Part shown: positions 23,881 to 34,687 of the stretch, one piece after another | Position numbering within the stretch: position 1 is the stretch's first letter | How the letters are laid out: the number at the start of each line of letters is the position of its first letter | Translations under genes and position numbers: made by a program | Source of the DNA: Blastomussa wellsi | Lineage: Eukaryota; Cnidaria; Anthozoa; Scleractinia; Plerogyridae | Direction of reading: 5' to 3' | Assembly (NCBI GenBank): GCA_947652115.1 | Contig: OX393566.1 | Coordinates: 21,255,818 to 21,319,817, forward strand | Length of the DNA stretch: 64,000 nucleotides | The notes under the pieces: model-generated | What the model saw: only the letters and a program-made list of their open reading frames with translations | The model's database searches: none | What the model was told of the DNA's origin: nothing

Positions 23881-24552
23881 GTAAGCCTTTGTTTATGTAA
23901 AGTTTGTTCGTCTAGTATTAATCCAGCTTGCAGCAGCGACATACAGTAGCTACATTTTTATTAAAGAAAGTATCCCTTAAGACGAATGTATGTGACTTTA
24001 CCCTGGATCCAGAAGGAATTTTTGCTCTTGATTTTGTGTCGGGAACTCGAGTCAAGTTTGTCTCACAACTGATTGCAAATCGCAGCTCTGTCTTCTGCTG
24101 GCTATTTATATCGCACACTGCTTTGTTAAAATAGTTTTTTCCTCGTTAAATGATTTTCTCAGTAGTTTCATTATAAAACTCTCGCACCACTTTTTCAACC
24201 AATCATAAGTGAAACCAAAACCAGTCGTGACTCGCGCGAGTACGTTTTCCCGCGCTTTGTGTCAGCTACATGTAATTACTTAGAGTCAATTGCTAAAGTA
24301 ATTACTTTAGTTTTGGGTTTACAATACTCAACTGAAACTGAACTCTAATCCCTTAAGAATAAGAATTAAGAATTAACCTAAAGCATGTAAAAAACCATGA
24401 AATAATGGAATTTAGTATATTCTCAGCTCCGACTATTGCATTTCTAGCTTTTTGATTGGCTAAAAAACTCCGACTATGAGCCAATAGTCGGAGTTTTACG
24501 TCATATGGAAAATAGTGCGCCAAAGTTTTTATTTTACGCTTCAGCGTTTAAA

Positions 24553-24872
24553 ATTTAAAAAAAAGTTAAAAAGACCGAACGGTTTCGGCATTAGGCCGTC
24601 TTCAGGGTAATTTGGCCGTCCACATGATTGTGTATTTATGTCTATTAGGTAATTCCCGATGAGAAAAGTTTCTCTTCATAGCAATGAATTTGTTTGTTTA
24701 AATTGGGTTTGAATTATTGAATCATTAGGCCTTCAAAAATTCTACGTTTGTGAAAGGAAACTGCCTAATAGATGGGAATTACCTAATAGACATAAATACG
24801 CAATCATGTGGACGGCCAAATTACCCTGAAGACGGCTTAATGCCGAAAACGTTCGGTCTTTTTAACTTTTTT
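24553..24872. repeat. Long inverted repeat running into the assembly gap
   Basis: The left arm (24553-24655) and right arm (24771-24872) are inverted copies of about 100 bases, with a 115-base loop. Each arm contains the hairpin-like block 'ctgaagacggc-taat-gccgaaa' (left arm in reverse orientation). The right arm is cut off by the Ns. Confidence 0.85.
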
Positions 24873-25072
24873 NNNNNNNNNNNNNNNNNNNNNNNNNNNN
24901 NNNNNNNNNNNNNNNNNNNNNNNNNNNNNNNNNNNNNNNNNNNNNNNNNNNNNNNNNNNNNNNNNNNNNNNNNNNNNNNNNNNNNNNNNNNNNNNNNNNN
25001 NNNNNNNNNNNNNNNNNNNNNNNNNNNNNNNNNNNNNNNNNNNNNNNNNNNNNNNNNNNNNNNNNNNNNNNN
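24873..25072. other. Assembly gap (200 N)
   Basis: Exactly 200 Ns. The round number suggests a placeholder and not a measured length. It lies at the edge of an inverted repeat and at the start of the Helentron, inside the integrin beta gene. Confidence 0.98.
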
Positions 25073-28000
25073 GATAGAAATATTCCAGTAAACCATGAAA
25101 AGTGTGTTGAGGTTAGTAATCTGATACGAGCTTGTCGTCGGTCAAATGTCCGTGTGAGGTGCAGGAATAGGGATAGGGAACCATCTAGAGTGGCACTTAA
25201 ACGGGTGATCAAATCACTTAAATCGAGAAAATCGAGACTGAAAACCAAGCGTTCTATTAGAAAATCTATACCTGTTTCATCTGTTTTGTACAACATAGCT
25301 TCTAACTATAAACAATGGAGTCTCACCTTTGATAAGAAACAAAACAGCTTCTTTAGTAATTATTTTGAGAGAGGTCTCATTCAAACAATGGAATATAATG
25401 CATCAAAAAGAAATATATTGCTCAGTGGAGATGTTGAGTTGAATCCTGGTCCAACAACTCCACAAATAATTTGTACAGAAAGTCGCAATTCTGTGTTTAA
25501 CTGCAGATTACGTAGACATGGACTAAGAGCACTAGAGGTTGGAGGAATGGGTAATTGCTTGTTTAGAGCCATAGCACATCAATTATATCATGATGCAAAT
25601 CGACATTTAGAAATCAGAAGGGCTGGTATTCAGTATTTGCAAAACAATCCTGAGCGATTTATAGAAAGTGCAGTTCTAGATAACACATCTTGGTCGCAAT
25701 ATTTATGTAATATGTCTATGGAAGGAACTTGGGGTGATCACATTATTATGCAGGCAATAGCAGAAGCTATGAACTTGAGAATTCATGTTATAGAGTCAAG
25801 TGAAAACTTTGCTGAGTTAACACTGGTTCAAGCGCTAGATTTGTCAGAGACAACAAGGTCTATATATATAGGACACATTGGAGAGATGCACTATGTCTCA
25901 ACAATAGAACTGTTAACTGAAAGTAACTTGCCTGAAAAAGTAAAAAGAAATTTGTTTGAAAATTCTTCTGAAACTGCCTATGCTCGTAAAAGAAAACACA
26001 CTTCTACTGTGACAGAAAACCAAATCAACTCAAGTTCTAAAGATGAAAGGAATTCTGCTTTAAATACAGTGTCAAATGAAGACACAAATGCCAGCAATAA
26101 GAATAAAAAAACAAAAAGTGCATATTTAAAGAGGAAATACAGAGAAGCCAATGCATCCCCAGAGCAGAAATCAAAACGTAATCAGTACCAAAAAGCTTAT
26201 AGAGGAAAAATATCATCACCTGAACAAAAGGCAAAACATAATCAACGTCAAAAAAACTATAGGTCTAGAATGACATCTGAACAAAAGGCAAAATGCAATG
26301 AAAAACATAGGGAATATAAATCAAAAAAGAAACTTGTTTCTATTGAGTCAGCTATCTCAAAGTTCCAGGACATGGCTGCAGAAGGTCCTGTTTATACTTG
26401 TTTTTGTTGTGACCAGCTTTGGTATAGGCAGAGTGTTCTAAAAGCAGAAAACCTGAAAGATATAAATCCTGTTATTCATGAATATTTTGACCAAAGGAGA
26501 AACTCAGGTAATGCTGAATGGGTTTGCAAAACATGTCAAAGCCATTTAGTGAAAAGTAAAATTCCACCCTGTTCTGTCGTTAATGGTTTGGCATTTCCAG
26601 AAAAACCAAACTTTTTTGATTTGAATGAATTAGAATGTAGAATACTAGCCCCAAGAATTGCTTTTCAAAAGTTGATGCAAGCACCTAGAGGAAAACAACT
26701 AAAAATACATGGAAATATTGTGAATGTTCCTGCTGATGTAGCAAGTACAGTCACTATGTTGCCACGGTTACTAAGTGAGACTGCTACAATAAAAGTAAAT
26801 TTAAAAAGAAAGCTTCAATATAAGAGTTCTGCATTGTCATTAAATGTAAGACCTCATAAAGTAATGCAAGCAGCAGATTGGCTGATCAGAAATAGCAGTC
26901 TTTATAAAGATGAAGGCATTGTTTTGAATCCGCAATGGACCAATCAGTATGACAAAGAAATTGAACAACAACATAATATGAATGGCCTTTATAGTGAACA
27001 ATCTGCAGAAAGTGCCGAGAACAGTAATAGTCACTCTGAAATAAACACAATAGATGATAGAGATAATGAAAGCGAAAATGAAGATGATGTACCTGCAGGT
27101 GTTACTGATACTATGTTAACAGGCACTGACTTTTTAGAAGATAATGAGCGCCAGCATATATTCAACATTGCACCAGCAGAAGGCAATATACCCTTAAGTA
27201 TATTCAGGGATAAATATTCAGAGGAGTTAGCATATCCTGGAATATTCCTTGGGCAACCCCGGTCTCTATGCAAGCACATTCACTATAGTGATATATGTAA
27301 ATCTGAACTAAGAAGGTCAGACAGAAGAGCAGCTATGTGTGTAGAGAATATTTTCTTTAAAGCAAAAAAGTTGCAAATGAAAATACTTCTTAGTAAATCA
27401 ACCATTGCACTTAGAAAATGCAAGGGAAACAACAGAAATCTTAATGCACGCCAATTAAAACAGATGGGTGCACTAGATCGATTAATTCGCTTTGATGAAG
27501 GATTTAAGTTTCTTACAGCATTGCGTGGTTCACCTCCATACTTTGAGAAAGCAAAAAAAGATCTGTTTGCCATGATAAGACAACTTGGACCTGCAACACT
27601 ATTTTGCAGTTTCTCATCAGCAGAAACACAGTGGACTCACCTTCTTAAAATTCTTGGCAATCTTGTGGATCACAAAGATTATTCTGATAATGAAATTAGC
27701 AATCTTAACTGGGAGGAGAGATGTAGATTGATTCAAAGTGATCCTGTTACCTGTGCCAGACATTTTGATTACCAAGTCAATAAATTCTTAAGTAGTTTTC
27801 TTTTGAGTTCTGCAGAGCCACTAGGGAAAATATCAGATTGGTTTTACAGGGTAGAATATCAGCAACGTGGTTCACCACATATACATATGCTAATCTGGGT
27901 GGAGAGTGCACCAAAATTCCAGGAGCAAAGTGACAAAGAAGTGATTGAATTTATTGATAAGATAGTAACCTGCTGCAAACCTACTGACAATCCTGAACTA

Positions 28001-31000
28001 CTTCACTTAGTCAACAGACAGGTTCACCGTCATTCACATACTTGTCGTAAGAATACTAAAAGTGATTGCAGATTCAATTATCCACAGCCTCCCATGAGAC
28101 AAACAAGGATTCTTTATCCTTTAGATAAAGACATGCAACAAAGTGAAATCAAAAGGCATAAAGATACATGGAAAACAATCAAATTTCATCTAGATGAAAT
28201 GAAAGAAGGCGAAGAAATTACTTTTGACAAGTTACTCTTGGACCTCAATGTCACAGAGGAAAACTATTTACTAGCTGTGCGTTCCTCAATCAATGCTGCT
28301 ACTGTTTTCTTAAAACGAACTCCAAATGAATTAAGAGTTAACAACTACAACCCTGCTTGCCTTCAGGCATGGAGGGCTAACATGGATATTCAGTATGTGC
28401 TAGATGTGTATGCTTGTGCAGTATATATTGTTGATTATATCTCAAAAGCTCAAAAAGGCATGAGTGAGCTATTGCGAGAAGCTTGCACTGAAGCAAGAAA
28501 GGGAAATTCTACTATTAAACAGCAAGTTCGAGATATTGGCAGTAAATTTGTAAACAATGTTGAAATAAGTGCTCAAGAAGCTGTGTATATTGTACTGCAA
28601 TTGCCCATGAGAAAGTCCTCTCGGCAGGTTGTATTTATTAACACTGCACCTCCTGATGAACGTGTAGAGCTCTTGAAGCCATTAAATGATATCAAAGAAA
28701 TGGATGATGACTGTGAAGAAATCTACACGAGTGGATTGCTAAAGAGATATAGTAAACGTCCAACTCAACTAGAGGATGTAACTCTTGCAGACTGGGTTGC
28801 ATGGTATGATGTAACTGGCAAACCTTATGTAAAGCCATCTAATGATTTAGACACTGATGGCTTGCCATTAGAGAAATGCATCGAACATTATGAGAATGAT
28901 GATGATGATCTCAATGATGAAAAGGCTACTAATATCAGTGGCCGTGGTAAAATGAAAAAGAGAAATAAAGCTAGAATAATAAGAAGTGTTTGGTTCAATA
29001 AAGAAGCTGATCCTGAGAAGCACTATCGTGAACTTTTAATGCTCTATACTGCATGGAGAAATGAAGAAACTGACTTACTTGGTGGATTCTTCTGTTATCA
29101 AGACCGTTATAAGGCACTGTCTAAACTTATCAAGGAACAAATGAAACAATATGTTACATGTAATGAAGACTTAAATGAGATACAACAAGAGAGAAATAGA
29201 CTAGAAGAAAGTTATGATTGTATTGCACCTTTGACTGAAAGTATAGAACAACAAGACTGCAATGAAGGCCAGCAGGACTTACACCCTGACTTCAATGAGA
29301 ATTACAACCTATCAGATGACATAGGGATACCATCTGTTGATTCCAGATCTGAACCATTAATACTTAATGAATTACCAGACAATGAATATAGATGTATGGT
29401 ACAATCATTGAATAAAGAACAAAAGGAATTCTTTTATCATGTGCTACACCTGATCAAAACATCTGATGAGCCCTTTTATTCATTTTTGTCTGGAGGGGCA
29501 GGAGTAGGCAAATCACATGTGACTAAAGCCTTGTATCAAGCAGCACTCAAATTCTATAATAGTAGAGCTGGTGATAATTTTGCAGAAATCAGAGTTTTAA
29601 TGTTAGCACCTACAGGAAAAGCTGCATATATCATCAAAGGCAATACCATTCACAGTGCATTAGCAATACCAGCCTGCCAGTCACTAAAGACTTATAAACG
29701 TCTAGACTCTAATAGACTCAATTCCCTAAGAACGCAGTTAGGTGGTATTAAACTCGTATTTATTGATGAAATATCAATGGTCGGTAACACAATGTTTAAT
29801 GTACAAATTGACAACAGACTTAAAGACATCAAAGGAAGCCCTTTGCCCTTTGGGGGTGTTAGCATTATAGCTATAGGTGATTTATTTCAGCTACAACCAG
29901 TTATGGATGATTATATATTCAATGATTTGAAGACAGAATATGGCGTTCTTGCTCCAAATCTGTGGCAGGAACTTTTTAATATGTTTGAGCTAAAAGAAAT
30001 TATGAGGCAAAGAGAAAGCAAACAATTTGCTGAATTGCTTAACAGGTTGAGAGAAGGAAAACAGACAAATGAAGACATAAGAGTATTGAGACAACGAATG
30101 TTGCAATCCAATACCTCCAGTTATCCAATGAATGCTCCTCATCTATTTATACAAAATGCAAAAGTCAATGAATTCAATGACCGAGTACATCATGCTATAC
30201 AAAACGTAAAATACAGTATCAAGGCTCACGACAGTGTGATTGGAGCAACTTCTCAAGATGTCAGAGATAAAATTTTAAAGCAAATACCTCAAGATCCTAG
30301 GAAAACCAAGCAATTACATGGTTCATTAAACATAGCAGTTGGTGAAAGAACTGAAATTTCATTGAACACCAGAATTGATGATGGCATGACAAATGGTGCT
30401 GGTAATGTGATAAAGTTGATACAAATTAATCAAACCAACTATCCGTCTGGAATAATTTGGGTTCAGTTTGACCATGATGATATTGGTGCAAAAACAAGGC
30501 AGGAAAACAGACGTTTATATGTCTCTGGTATTCAGCCTACGTGGACTCCTATAAAACCAGTCACCACACAATTTGCTGTTGGTAGAAACAGAACTGTTCA
30601 AGTTGTAAGAAAACAATTTCCTCTGAGGCCAGCTGCAGCAAAAACAATTCACAGATCACAAGGTGATACAGAAACCAAAATTGTTGTTAATTTTGAAACC
30701 AAAAGAGCTATTCCTCACATACACTATGTCGGACTAAGCCGTGTAACAGTAATAGAAGGTCTTTACATCACTGACCTTTGTGAAGATAAGATAACTGTAA
30801 GTCCTGCTGTTGAGAATGAAATGGAACATCTTAGAAATGAAGGCAAACTGAAGCTTTCCATTTCTCCTATCTATGCTGCTCCAGAATCATCTATAAAGCT
30901 TTGTTTTTTGAATGCACGTTCTTTGCATAAGCACATTAATGATGTACGTGCTGACATGAATTACTTGAGTACTGATATTAGTGTTTTTTCAGAAACACGA

Positions 31001-31537
31001 TTCCAAATGTCTGAAAGTGACACCATGTATGAACTTGGAGAATACACCCTCTTTAGAAATGACGCTATTTCACAACACAATGAAAGACCATATGGTGGAA
31101 CTGCAGTGTATACTCGCATTGATTATTATCCGGCGTATCCATACTGCTACAATCAAAATGGCATAGAGATAACAGTTTTGAGGTTTATGGTAATTCCTCA
31201 TATCATAGTAATAGCTATTTATCGCTCTCCATCAATTCCTATTAGACAACTTTGTGCAGCTATAAGAGAACTGTTGGCATTGTCAACAGCAACTTTAAAA
31301 GTTTTTATTGGAGATTTTAATGTTAACTGGTTAAATATAACAGAAAGGTCAACATTATATAATCTCTTTATTACAGAGAATCACTATAGGCAACTAATGT
31401 CCTCCTACACAACAGATAATAAAACCTGTATTGACCATATCTATACTAATATCGATGAAGATAAAGTAAAGAGCAATATTTGGGAGACATATTTTTCTGA
31501 CCATAAAGCAATTTATGCACTGATTAACGCATTTTAG
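25073..31537 (+). CDS. Helentron polyprotein: 2A-like, OTU, Rep, helicase, endonuclease
   Basis: The frame is open from the gap edge, so the N-terminus is unknown; numbering is from codon 25154. Domains in order: a basic region; a 2A-like GDVELNPGP (92-100); an OTU fold (about 125-252) with Cys135 and His246, but GMGNC where an Asp-containing motif is usual; basic repeats; a CxxC zinc-type region (YTCFCCDQ...WVCKTC); a Rep domain with HUH GSPHIHMLIW (His909, His911) and tyrosines YIVDY (1091, 1095); a PIF1-type helicase with GGAGVGKS (1447-1454), FIDEISMVG and HRSQGDT; and an APE-like endonuclease (about 1913-2127) with SETR, GDFNVNW and SDHKAIYA. This set is known for Helentrons. No stop interrupts 2,127 codons, so the copy is young and possibly active. 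Confidence 0.92.
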   Translation, partial: DRNIPVNHEKCVEVSNLIRACRRSNVRVRCRNRDREPSRVALKRVIKSLKSRKSRLKTKRSIRKSIPVSSVLYNIASNYKQWSLTFDKKQNSFFSNYFERGLIQTMEYNASKRNILLSGDVELNPGPTTPQIICTESRNSVFNCRLRRHGLRALEVGGMGNCLFRAIAHQLYHDANRHLEIRRAGIQYLQNNPERFIESAVLDNTSWSQYLCNMSMEGTWGDHIIMQAIAEAMNLRIHVIESSENFAELTLVQALDLSETTRSIYIGHIGEMHYVSTIELLTESNLPEKVKRNLFENSSETAYARKRKHTSTVTENQINSSSKDERNSALNTVSNEDTNASNKNKKTKSAYLKRKYREANASPEQKSKRNQYQKAYRGKISSPEQKAKHNQRQKNYRSRMTSEQKAKCNEKHREYKSKKKLVSIESAISKFQDMAAEGPVYTCFCCDQLWYRQSVLKAENLKDINPVIHEYFDQRRNSGNAEWVCKTCQSHLVKSKIPPCSVVNGLAFPEKPNFFDLNELECRILAPRIAFQKLMQAPRGKQLKIHGNIVNVPADVASTVTMLPRLLSETATIKVNLKRKLQYKSSALSLNVRPHKVMQAADWLIRNSSLYKDEGIVLNPQWTNQYDKEIEQQHNMNGLYSEQSAESAENSNSHSEINTIDDRDNESENEDDVPAGVTDTMLTGTDFLEDNERQHIFNIAPAEGNIPLSIFRDKYSEELAYPGIFLGQPRSLCKHIHYSDICKSELRRSDRRAAMCVENIFFKAKKLQMKILLSKSTIALRKCKGNNRNLNARQLKQMGALDRLIRFDEGFKFLTALRGSPPYFEKAKKDLFAMIRQLGPATLFCSFSSAETQWTHLLKILGNLVDHKDYSDNEISNLNWEERCRLIQSDPVTCARHFDYQVNKFLSSFLLSSAEPLGKISDWFYRVEYQQRGSPHIHMLIWVESAPKFQEQSDKEVIEFIDKIVTCCKPTDNPELLHLVNRQVHRHSHTCRKNTKSDCRFNYPQPPMRQTRILYPLDKDMQQSEIKRHKDTWKTIKFHLDEMKEGEEITFDKLLLDLNVTEENYLLAVRSSINAATVFLKRTPNELRVNNYNPACLQAWRANMDIQYVLDVYACAVYIVDYISKAQKGMSELLREACTEARKGNSTIKQQVRDIGSKFVNNVEISAQEAVYIVLQLPMRKSSRQVVFINTAPPDERVELLKPLNDIKEMDDDCEEIYTSGLLKRYSKRPTQLEDVTLADWVAWYDVTGKPYVKPSNDLDTDGLPLEKCIEHYENDDDDLNDEKATNISGRGKMKKRNKARIIRSVWFNKEADPEKHYRELLMLYTAWRNEETDLLGGFFCYQDRYKALSKLIKEQMKQYVTCNEDLNEIQQERNRLEESYDCIAPLTESIEQQDCNEGQQDLHPDFNENYNLSDDIGIPSVDSRSEPLILNELPDNEYRCMVQSLNKEQKEFFYHVLHLIKTSDEPFYSFLSGGAGVGKSHVTKALYQAALKFYNSRAGDNFAEIRVLMLAPTGKAAYIIKGNTIHSALAIPACQSLKTYKRLDSNRLNSLRTQLGGIKLVFIDEISMVGNTMFNVQIDNRLKDIKGSPLPFGGVSIIAIGDLFQLQPVMDDYIFNDLKTEYGVLAPNLWQELFNMFELKEIMRQRESKQFAELLNRLREGKQTNEDIRVLRQRMLQSNTSSYPMNAPHLFIQNAKVNEFNDRVHHAIQNVKYSIKAHDSVIGATSQDVRDKILKQIPQDPRKTKQLHGSLNIAVGERTEISLNTRIDDGMTNGAGNVIKLIQINQTNYPSGIIWVQFDHDDIGAKTRQENRRLYVSGIQPTWTPIKPVTTQFAVGRNRTVQVVRKQFPLRPAAAKTIHRSQGDTETKIVVNFETKRAIPHIHYVGLSRVTVIEGLYITDLCEDKITVSPAVENEMEHLRNEGKLKLSISPIYAAPESSIKLCFLNARSLHKHINDVRADMNYLSTDISVFSETRFQMSESDTMYELGEYTLFRNDAISQHNERPYGGTAVYTRIDYYPAYPYCYNQNGIEITVLRFMVIPHIIVIAIYRSPSIPIRQLCAAIRELLALSTATLKVFIGDFNVNWLNITERSTLYNLFITENHYRQLMSSYTTDNKTCIDHIYTNIDEDKVKSNIWETYFSDHKAIYALINAF
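25427..25453 (+). other. 2A-like ribosome-skipping motif
   Basis: The codons read LLSG-DVELNPGP, matching the DxExNPGP consensus at which ribosomes skip a peptide bond between Gly and Pro. It lies about 100 codons after the first visible residues and 30 codons before the OTU domain. It would release a short basic N-terminal product from the main polyprotein. Similar motifs are known in non-LTR retrotransposons of marine invertebrates. Confidence 0.85.
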
Positions 31538-31636
31538 TTGCATTGCAGTATTATTTACTAGGTCAAACAGAATATCTTTCTCTGATTTTATAGCTTACAA
31601 GAGACTCCACATTTCCTTTGATTGGCACTTCAGGCA

Positions 31637-33045
31637 TGGACACTGCAACAAATTCAAGGTAAGCTCATTATGTTTGAATTCCCTCTCTCTTTATTTCTCT
31701 TTATTTCTTTTTTAAATTTCTCTTTAAAAAATACTTTTTTATTTTTTATTCAGTAGTAGTAACCAAAGAAAGAATGAAGAACCAACAGGTGTAACATCAA
31801 AATCTGCATCGGCAAACCCAGGTGAAGGTGAGAGTGACTTCACTGTTTTTGTTTTTTTTTACTTCTTGTTATAACATTCTTATTTAACTCTTAATAACTC
31901 TTAATTTAATTAACACACTGCTGTACATAGGGCTGTGATTCAGCATACACTTTTAAACAAGCAACACTGATATAAAAACTGGGCCAACAATGTGATGCAT
32001 GACATTGAATTCCTTTCCCTCTGCAGATAGCTTAACTGGATATGTCCATCAGCTATCAAAAGTGAAAGACGCAAGAAATGAGAAAAAAACAACCTTCTTC
32101 AACTTCCTGGTACAAACATCAGAAACATCATCCCAGTCTGTGGTTTGCTATTCACCGGACAAGAGGAAAGATTTTTTAAACTACCAACAGCAGCATCAGC
32201 CAGTTTCCATCCTTGGAGGGCAGTTAAGTCCAAACAAGCGGAGCTCATCTAAGATGGATTTCACAGTAAAAAAGAAATCAAAGCTTCAGTCTGTTAAAGT
32301 AAACTTCCAATACAATCCAAGTTTCGAACACAACCTTACAACAGTCGATAACATATCAAGTCTACTTCCCTTCGACACAGTGGATGTCAAGGTGAAAATC
32401 ATAAGCAAGACAGAAGAGAAACAGAAAGTTATAGTTCATGGAGATCCATGTTTCAAGGTTGATTGTGTTGTGACTGATAAAACTGGAACAATTAGACTAG
32501 AAGCTTGGGAAGCAGCAATTGATGAGCTTCAAAGAGGGAAGTCATATCATATTAAAAATCTCAAGGTAAAAATGTTCAATGACAAAAAGTACATCAACAC
32601 TAACGAGGAATCAATCATTGAACAAATTGATGATATAGTAACAAACACAGATGTGACCACTGGAACGGACTTCCAAGATTCTGTCATCACTGGTAAAGTC
32701 ATCGCATTGGATCTGATTCGCAACCCCTCGTGTCCATTGTGTAATGCCACGAATAATACAGCAAGTGAAGACCAAGAAATCATCAATTGCAAGGGATGCA
32801 AATCGACCATGCTTTCAGAAAGTCTAGTACCAAAGCTTGTCTGCAAACTATCTATCCTGGTTGACAAGAAGATAACCTCCTATTCTGCATTTAATGATGC
32901 ATTACAGAGCTTCTTCATATTAAAGGGCATTGATGCACAGCTTGGCAAGATGTCAGATGGCGAAATTAAAGTTGCTCTTCTAAAAGCTGGAGACCAAACG
33001 ATGCTGGTTGATAAATGTGCCAAGATAGTCACACAGTTCCTCTAA
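31637..33045 (+). CDS. Helentron RPA-like single-strand DNA-binding protein, three exons
   Basis: Exon 1 is 31637-31659 (ATG...AAG, donor GTAAGC), exon 2 is 31754-31827 (acceptor after a T-rich tract, donor GTGAGA) and exon 3 is 32027-33045 (acceptor CCCTCTGCAG). Phases match and give 371 residues starting MDTATNSSSSNQ. The middle carries an OB fold (about 150-235: FKVDCVVTDKTGTIRLEAWE), followed by a CPLC...CKGC zinc ribbon (Cys268, 271, 287, 290). This resembles the C-terminal DNA-binding half of RPA70. RPA-like genes are known cargo of animal Helitrons. It starts 99 bases after the polyprotein stop. An in-frame ATG at 31999 lies in the intron and is not the start. Confidence 0.88.
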
Positions 33046-33126
33046 TGGGAGAAATCAAGATAGTTGCGATATTGACTTAAGTCATTGTTTTGTTAGTGCG
33101 AGTCATCTAATGAAGTACAAGACATT

Positions 33127-33470
33127 TTGTTTATAGAAACATGTACTTTAATGATGGAACTCACAATGTTATCCCACTGTCTGATGCTTAATGATAAAAA
33201 TAGCCATTTGAAGATCAAAAGAATTATGATTGATTGTAACACCTGCAAATCAACAATGCCTACAATAAGTCTAATATCAGAGTTTGTATCTCTTCTGGTT
33301 GACAGCAATATTTTATTCAACATCATTTACACTTATTCAGCTTTGTTTCGTTCCATTCTTGCAAGTTATACTGTATATCTTCTAGAAAAAAAATCATTGC
33401 ACAATTTGTCTGTTCTATTTATATTGATCAGCTCTAAAAATATTTTGAGAATAAGGAAATAAATTAGAAA
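33127..33470 (+). pseudogene. Decayed second RPA-like zinc-ribbon segment
   Basis: The frame reads IDCNTCKSTMPTISLI then SLLVDSNILFNII, which aligns with the INCKGCKSTM and LSILVDKKITSYS part of the RPA-like gene just upstream. The first CxxC pair of the zinc ribbon is not present and the rest is degraded. It may be the tail of an older Helentron copy or a partial tandem duplication. Confidence 0.65.
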
Positions 33471-34027
33471 TCCAGTGCTTTTCTTCCAAGCGGTAGTGAA
33501 AGGAAAATTACCTATCCGGACAATACAGTTAAGCATGATAAAAGATGCATAAACAACGAACACTGAAACATCTATTTACAGTAGCTACATGCACGCATTG
33601 CGTGCCTATTTTTTGTAAACTGTTGTACTTATGGTGTTACCATCGCGTTCAAACAGACAGTCTAGAAAAGAGAGTTTGTCATTTTCTTCAATCTCTCTGG
33701 TAAACCGCCTAACTTTTTCATAAAGACGGTTTCCACTGAGCATTCGAGTAATACAGGCAAAGATAAAATTAGTGACCAAAAAATCTTATAGCATGGTAAC
33801 ATTTTGAATACACCTGTAGTTATTAAAAAGAAGAACTTATCGAGAAGCCAGAGAAAATTTAATTTGAAGTTATCCATATTTCATTTCAAAACGCACGATT
33901 TACGTTGAAATCGTAAATGCTTGAGAAATTGATCGCGGTTCCCTTAGAGGAGTGGCTAAAGTGAGATGCTTCAAATATTTAGGAATTGCTAATCGGTATG
34001 CAAATTTTCGTTATAGGTTCTTTGCAG
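33471..34027. other. Integrin intron, no feature recognised
   Basis: AT-rich sequence. The true 3' end of the Helentron probably lies here, but I could not identify a terminal hairpin with confidence. Confidence 0.35.
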
Positions 34028-34115
34028 CGGCAGAGGGACCTGCAGATGTGGGGCTTGCGCATGCAACGATTCCTTGCCCTATAGCTACAGGGGGCCATTC
34101 TGCGATGAATGTGTG
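34028..34115 (+). CDS. Integrin beta exon, cysteine-rich EGF-like repeat
   Basis: The 88-base exon follows TTCTTTGCAG and ends at GTAAGG in phase 0. It reads GRGTCRCGACACNDSLPY then SYRGPFCDECV, the Cys pattern of the last integrin EGF repeat (CxCGxCxC...FCxxC). It directly precedes the beta-tail exon in frame. The preceding phase requires an upstream exon ending with two bases of a codon, which is not seen. Confidence 0.85.
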
Positions 34116-34684
34116 GTAAGGGTTATTAAGGAGCTACGTTAAGACTTTTTGGGTCTTTTTGCACCGCACCAAATTACCCTTAAAACGAAGGAAACCTAAT
34201 AATAACAGTTTACTATGGAAGAAAACCAACAAAGAGGTGATACTAAAGGAACAAGGATGGTTAAGAATGGAGAAGTTTGAAACGGATTACATCTGACAAA
34301 TTTGAAAAACTTCGAGTAAATGTTTCAAAACGCCCAATCCAGGACACAGTTCATTTCATCTTTTCAGTGCTATTATCACAAGAAAACGCCACTCTTTCTA
34401 TTTACGCGGCACGAAAAGTTGGCTTTGCCTCACCAACAAGTTGGGTGACTATCTTTGACACAGATGTCAATGGTGAAGACGTCCTTTGATAGATATTTGA
34501 CGCGCGTCAAGGTTATAAACAATTTGACGCGATTCAAAGGCATCTATGACCCTAGTCCAATTGACTTTTCACTGTAGCTTTTTCAATAAATGATAAATGT
34601 AAAAAGGCCTATGAACTATCTTTGACGCAAATCAAAGACCGCTTTTGGGTTACAGTTGTCAGTCAAAATAAACTTGTCGGTTAC
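34116..34684. other. Integrin intron, no feature recognised
   Basis: A short ORF at 34277-34489 has no support. Repeated 'tttgacgc' words occur at 34495-34640. Confidence 0.35.
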
Positions 34685-34687
34685 TAA

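Noticed and set aside
23928..24134. Open frames on both strands just after the integrin PSI exon, considered as the next integrin exon
   Set aside because: Neither translation shows integrin Cys or hybrid-domain patterns, and no acceptor/donor pair frames them in the required phase.
31999..32026. ATG at 31999 as the start of the RPA-like gene
   Set aside because: The codons up to 32026 form a splice acceptor tract (TTCCTTTCCCTCTGCAG), and two upstream exons join in frame to give a proper start at 31637.
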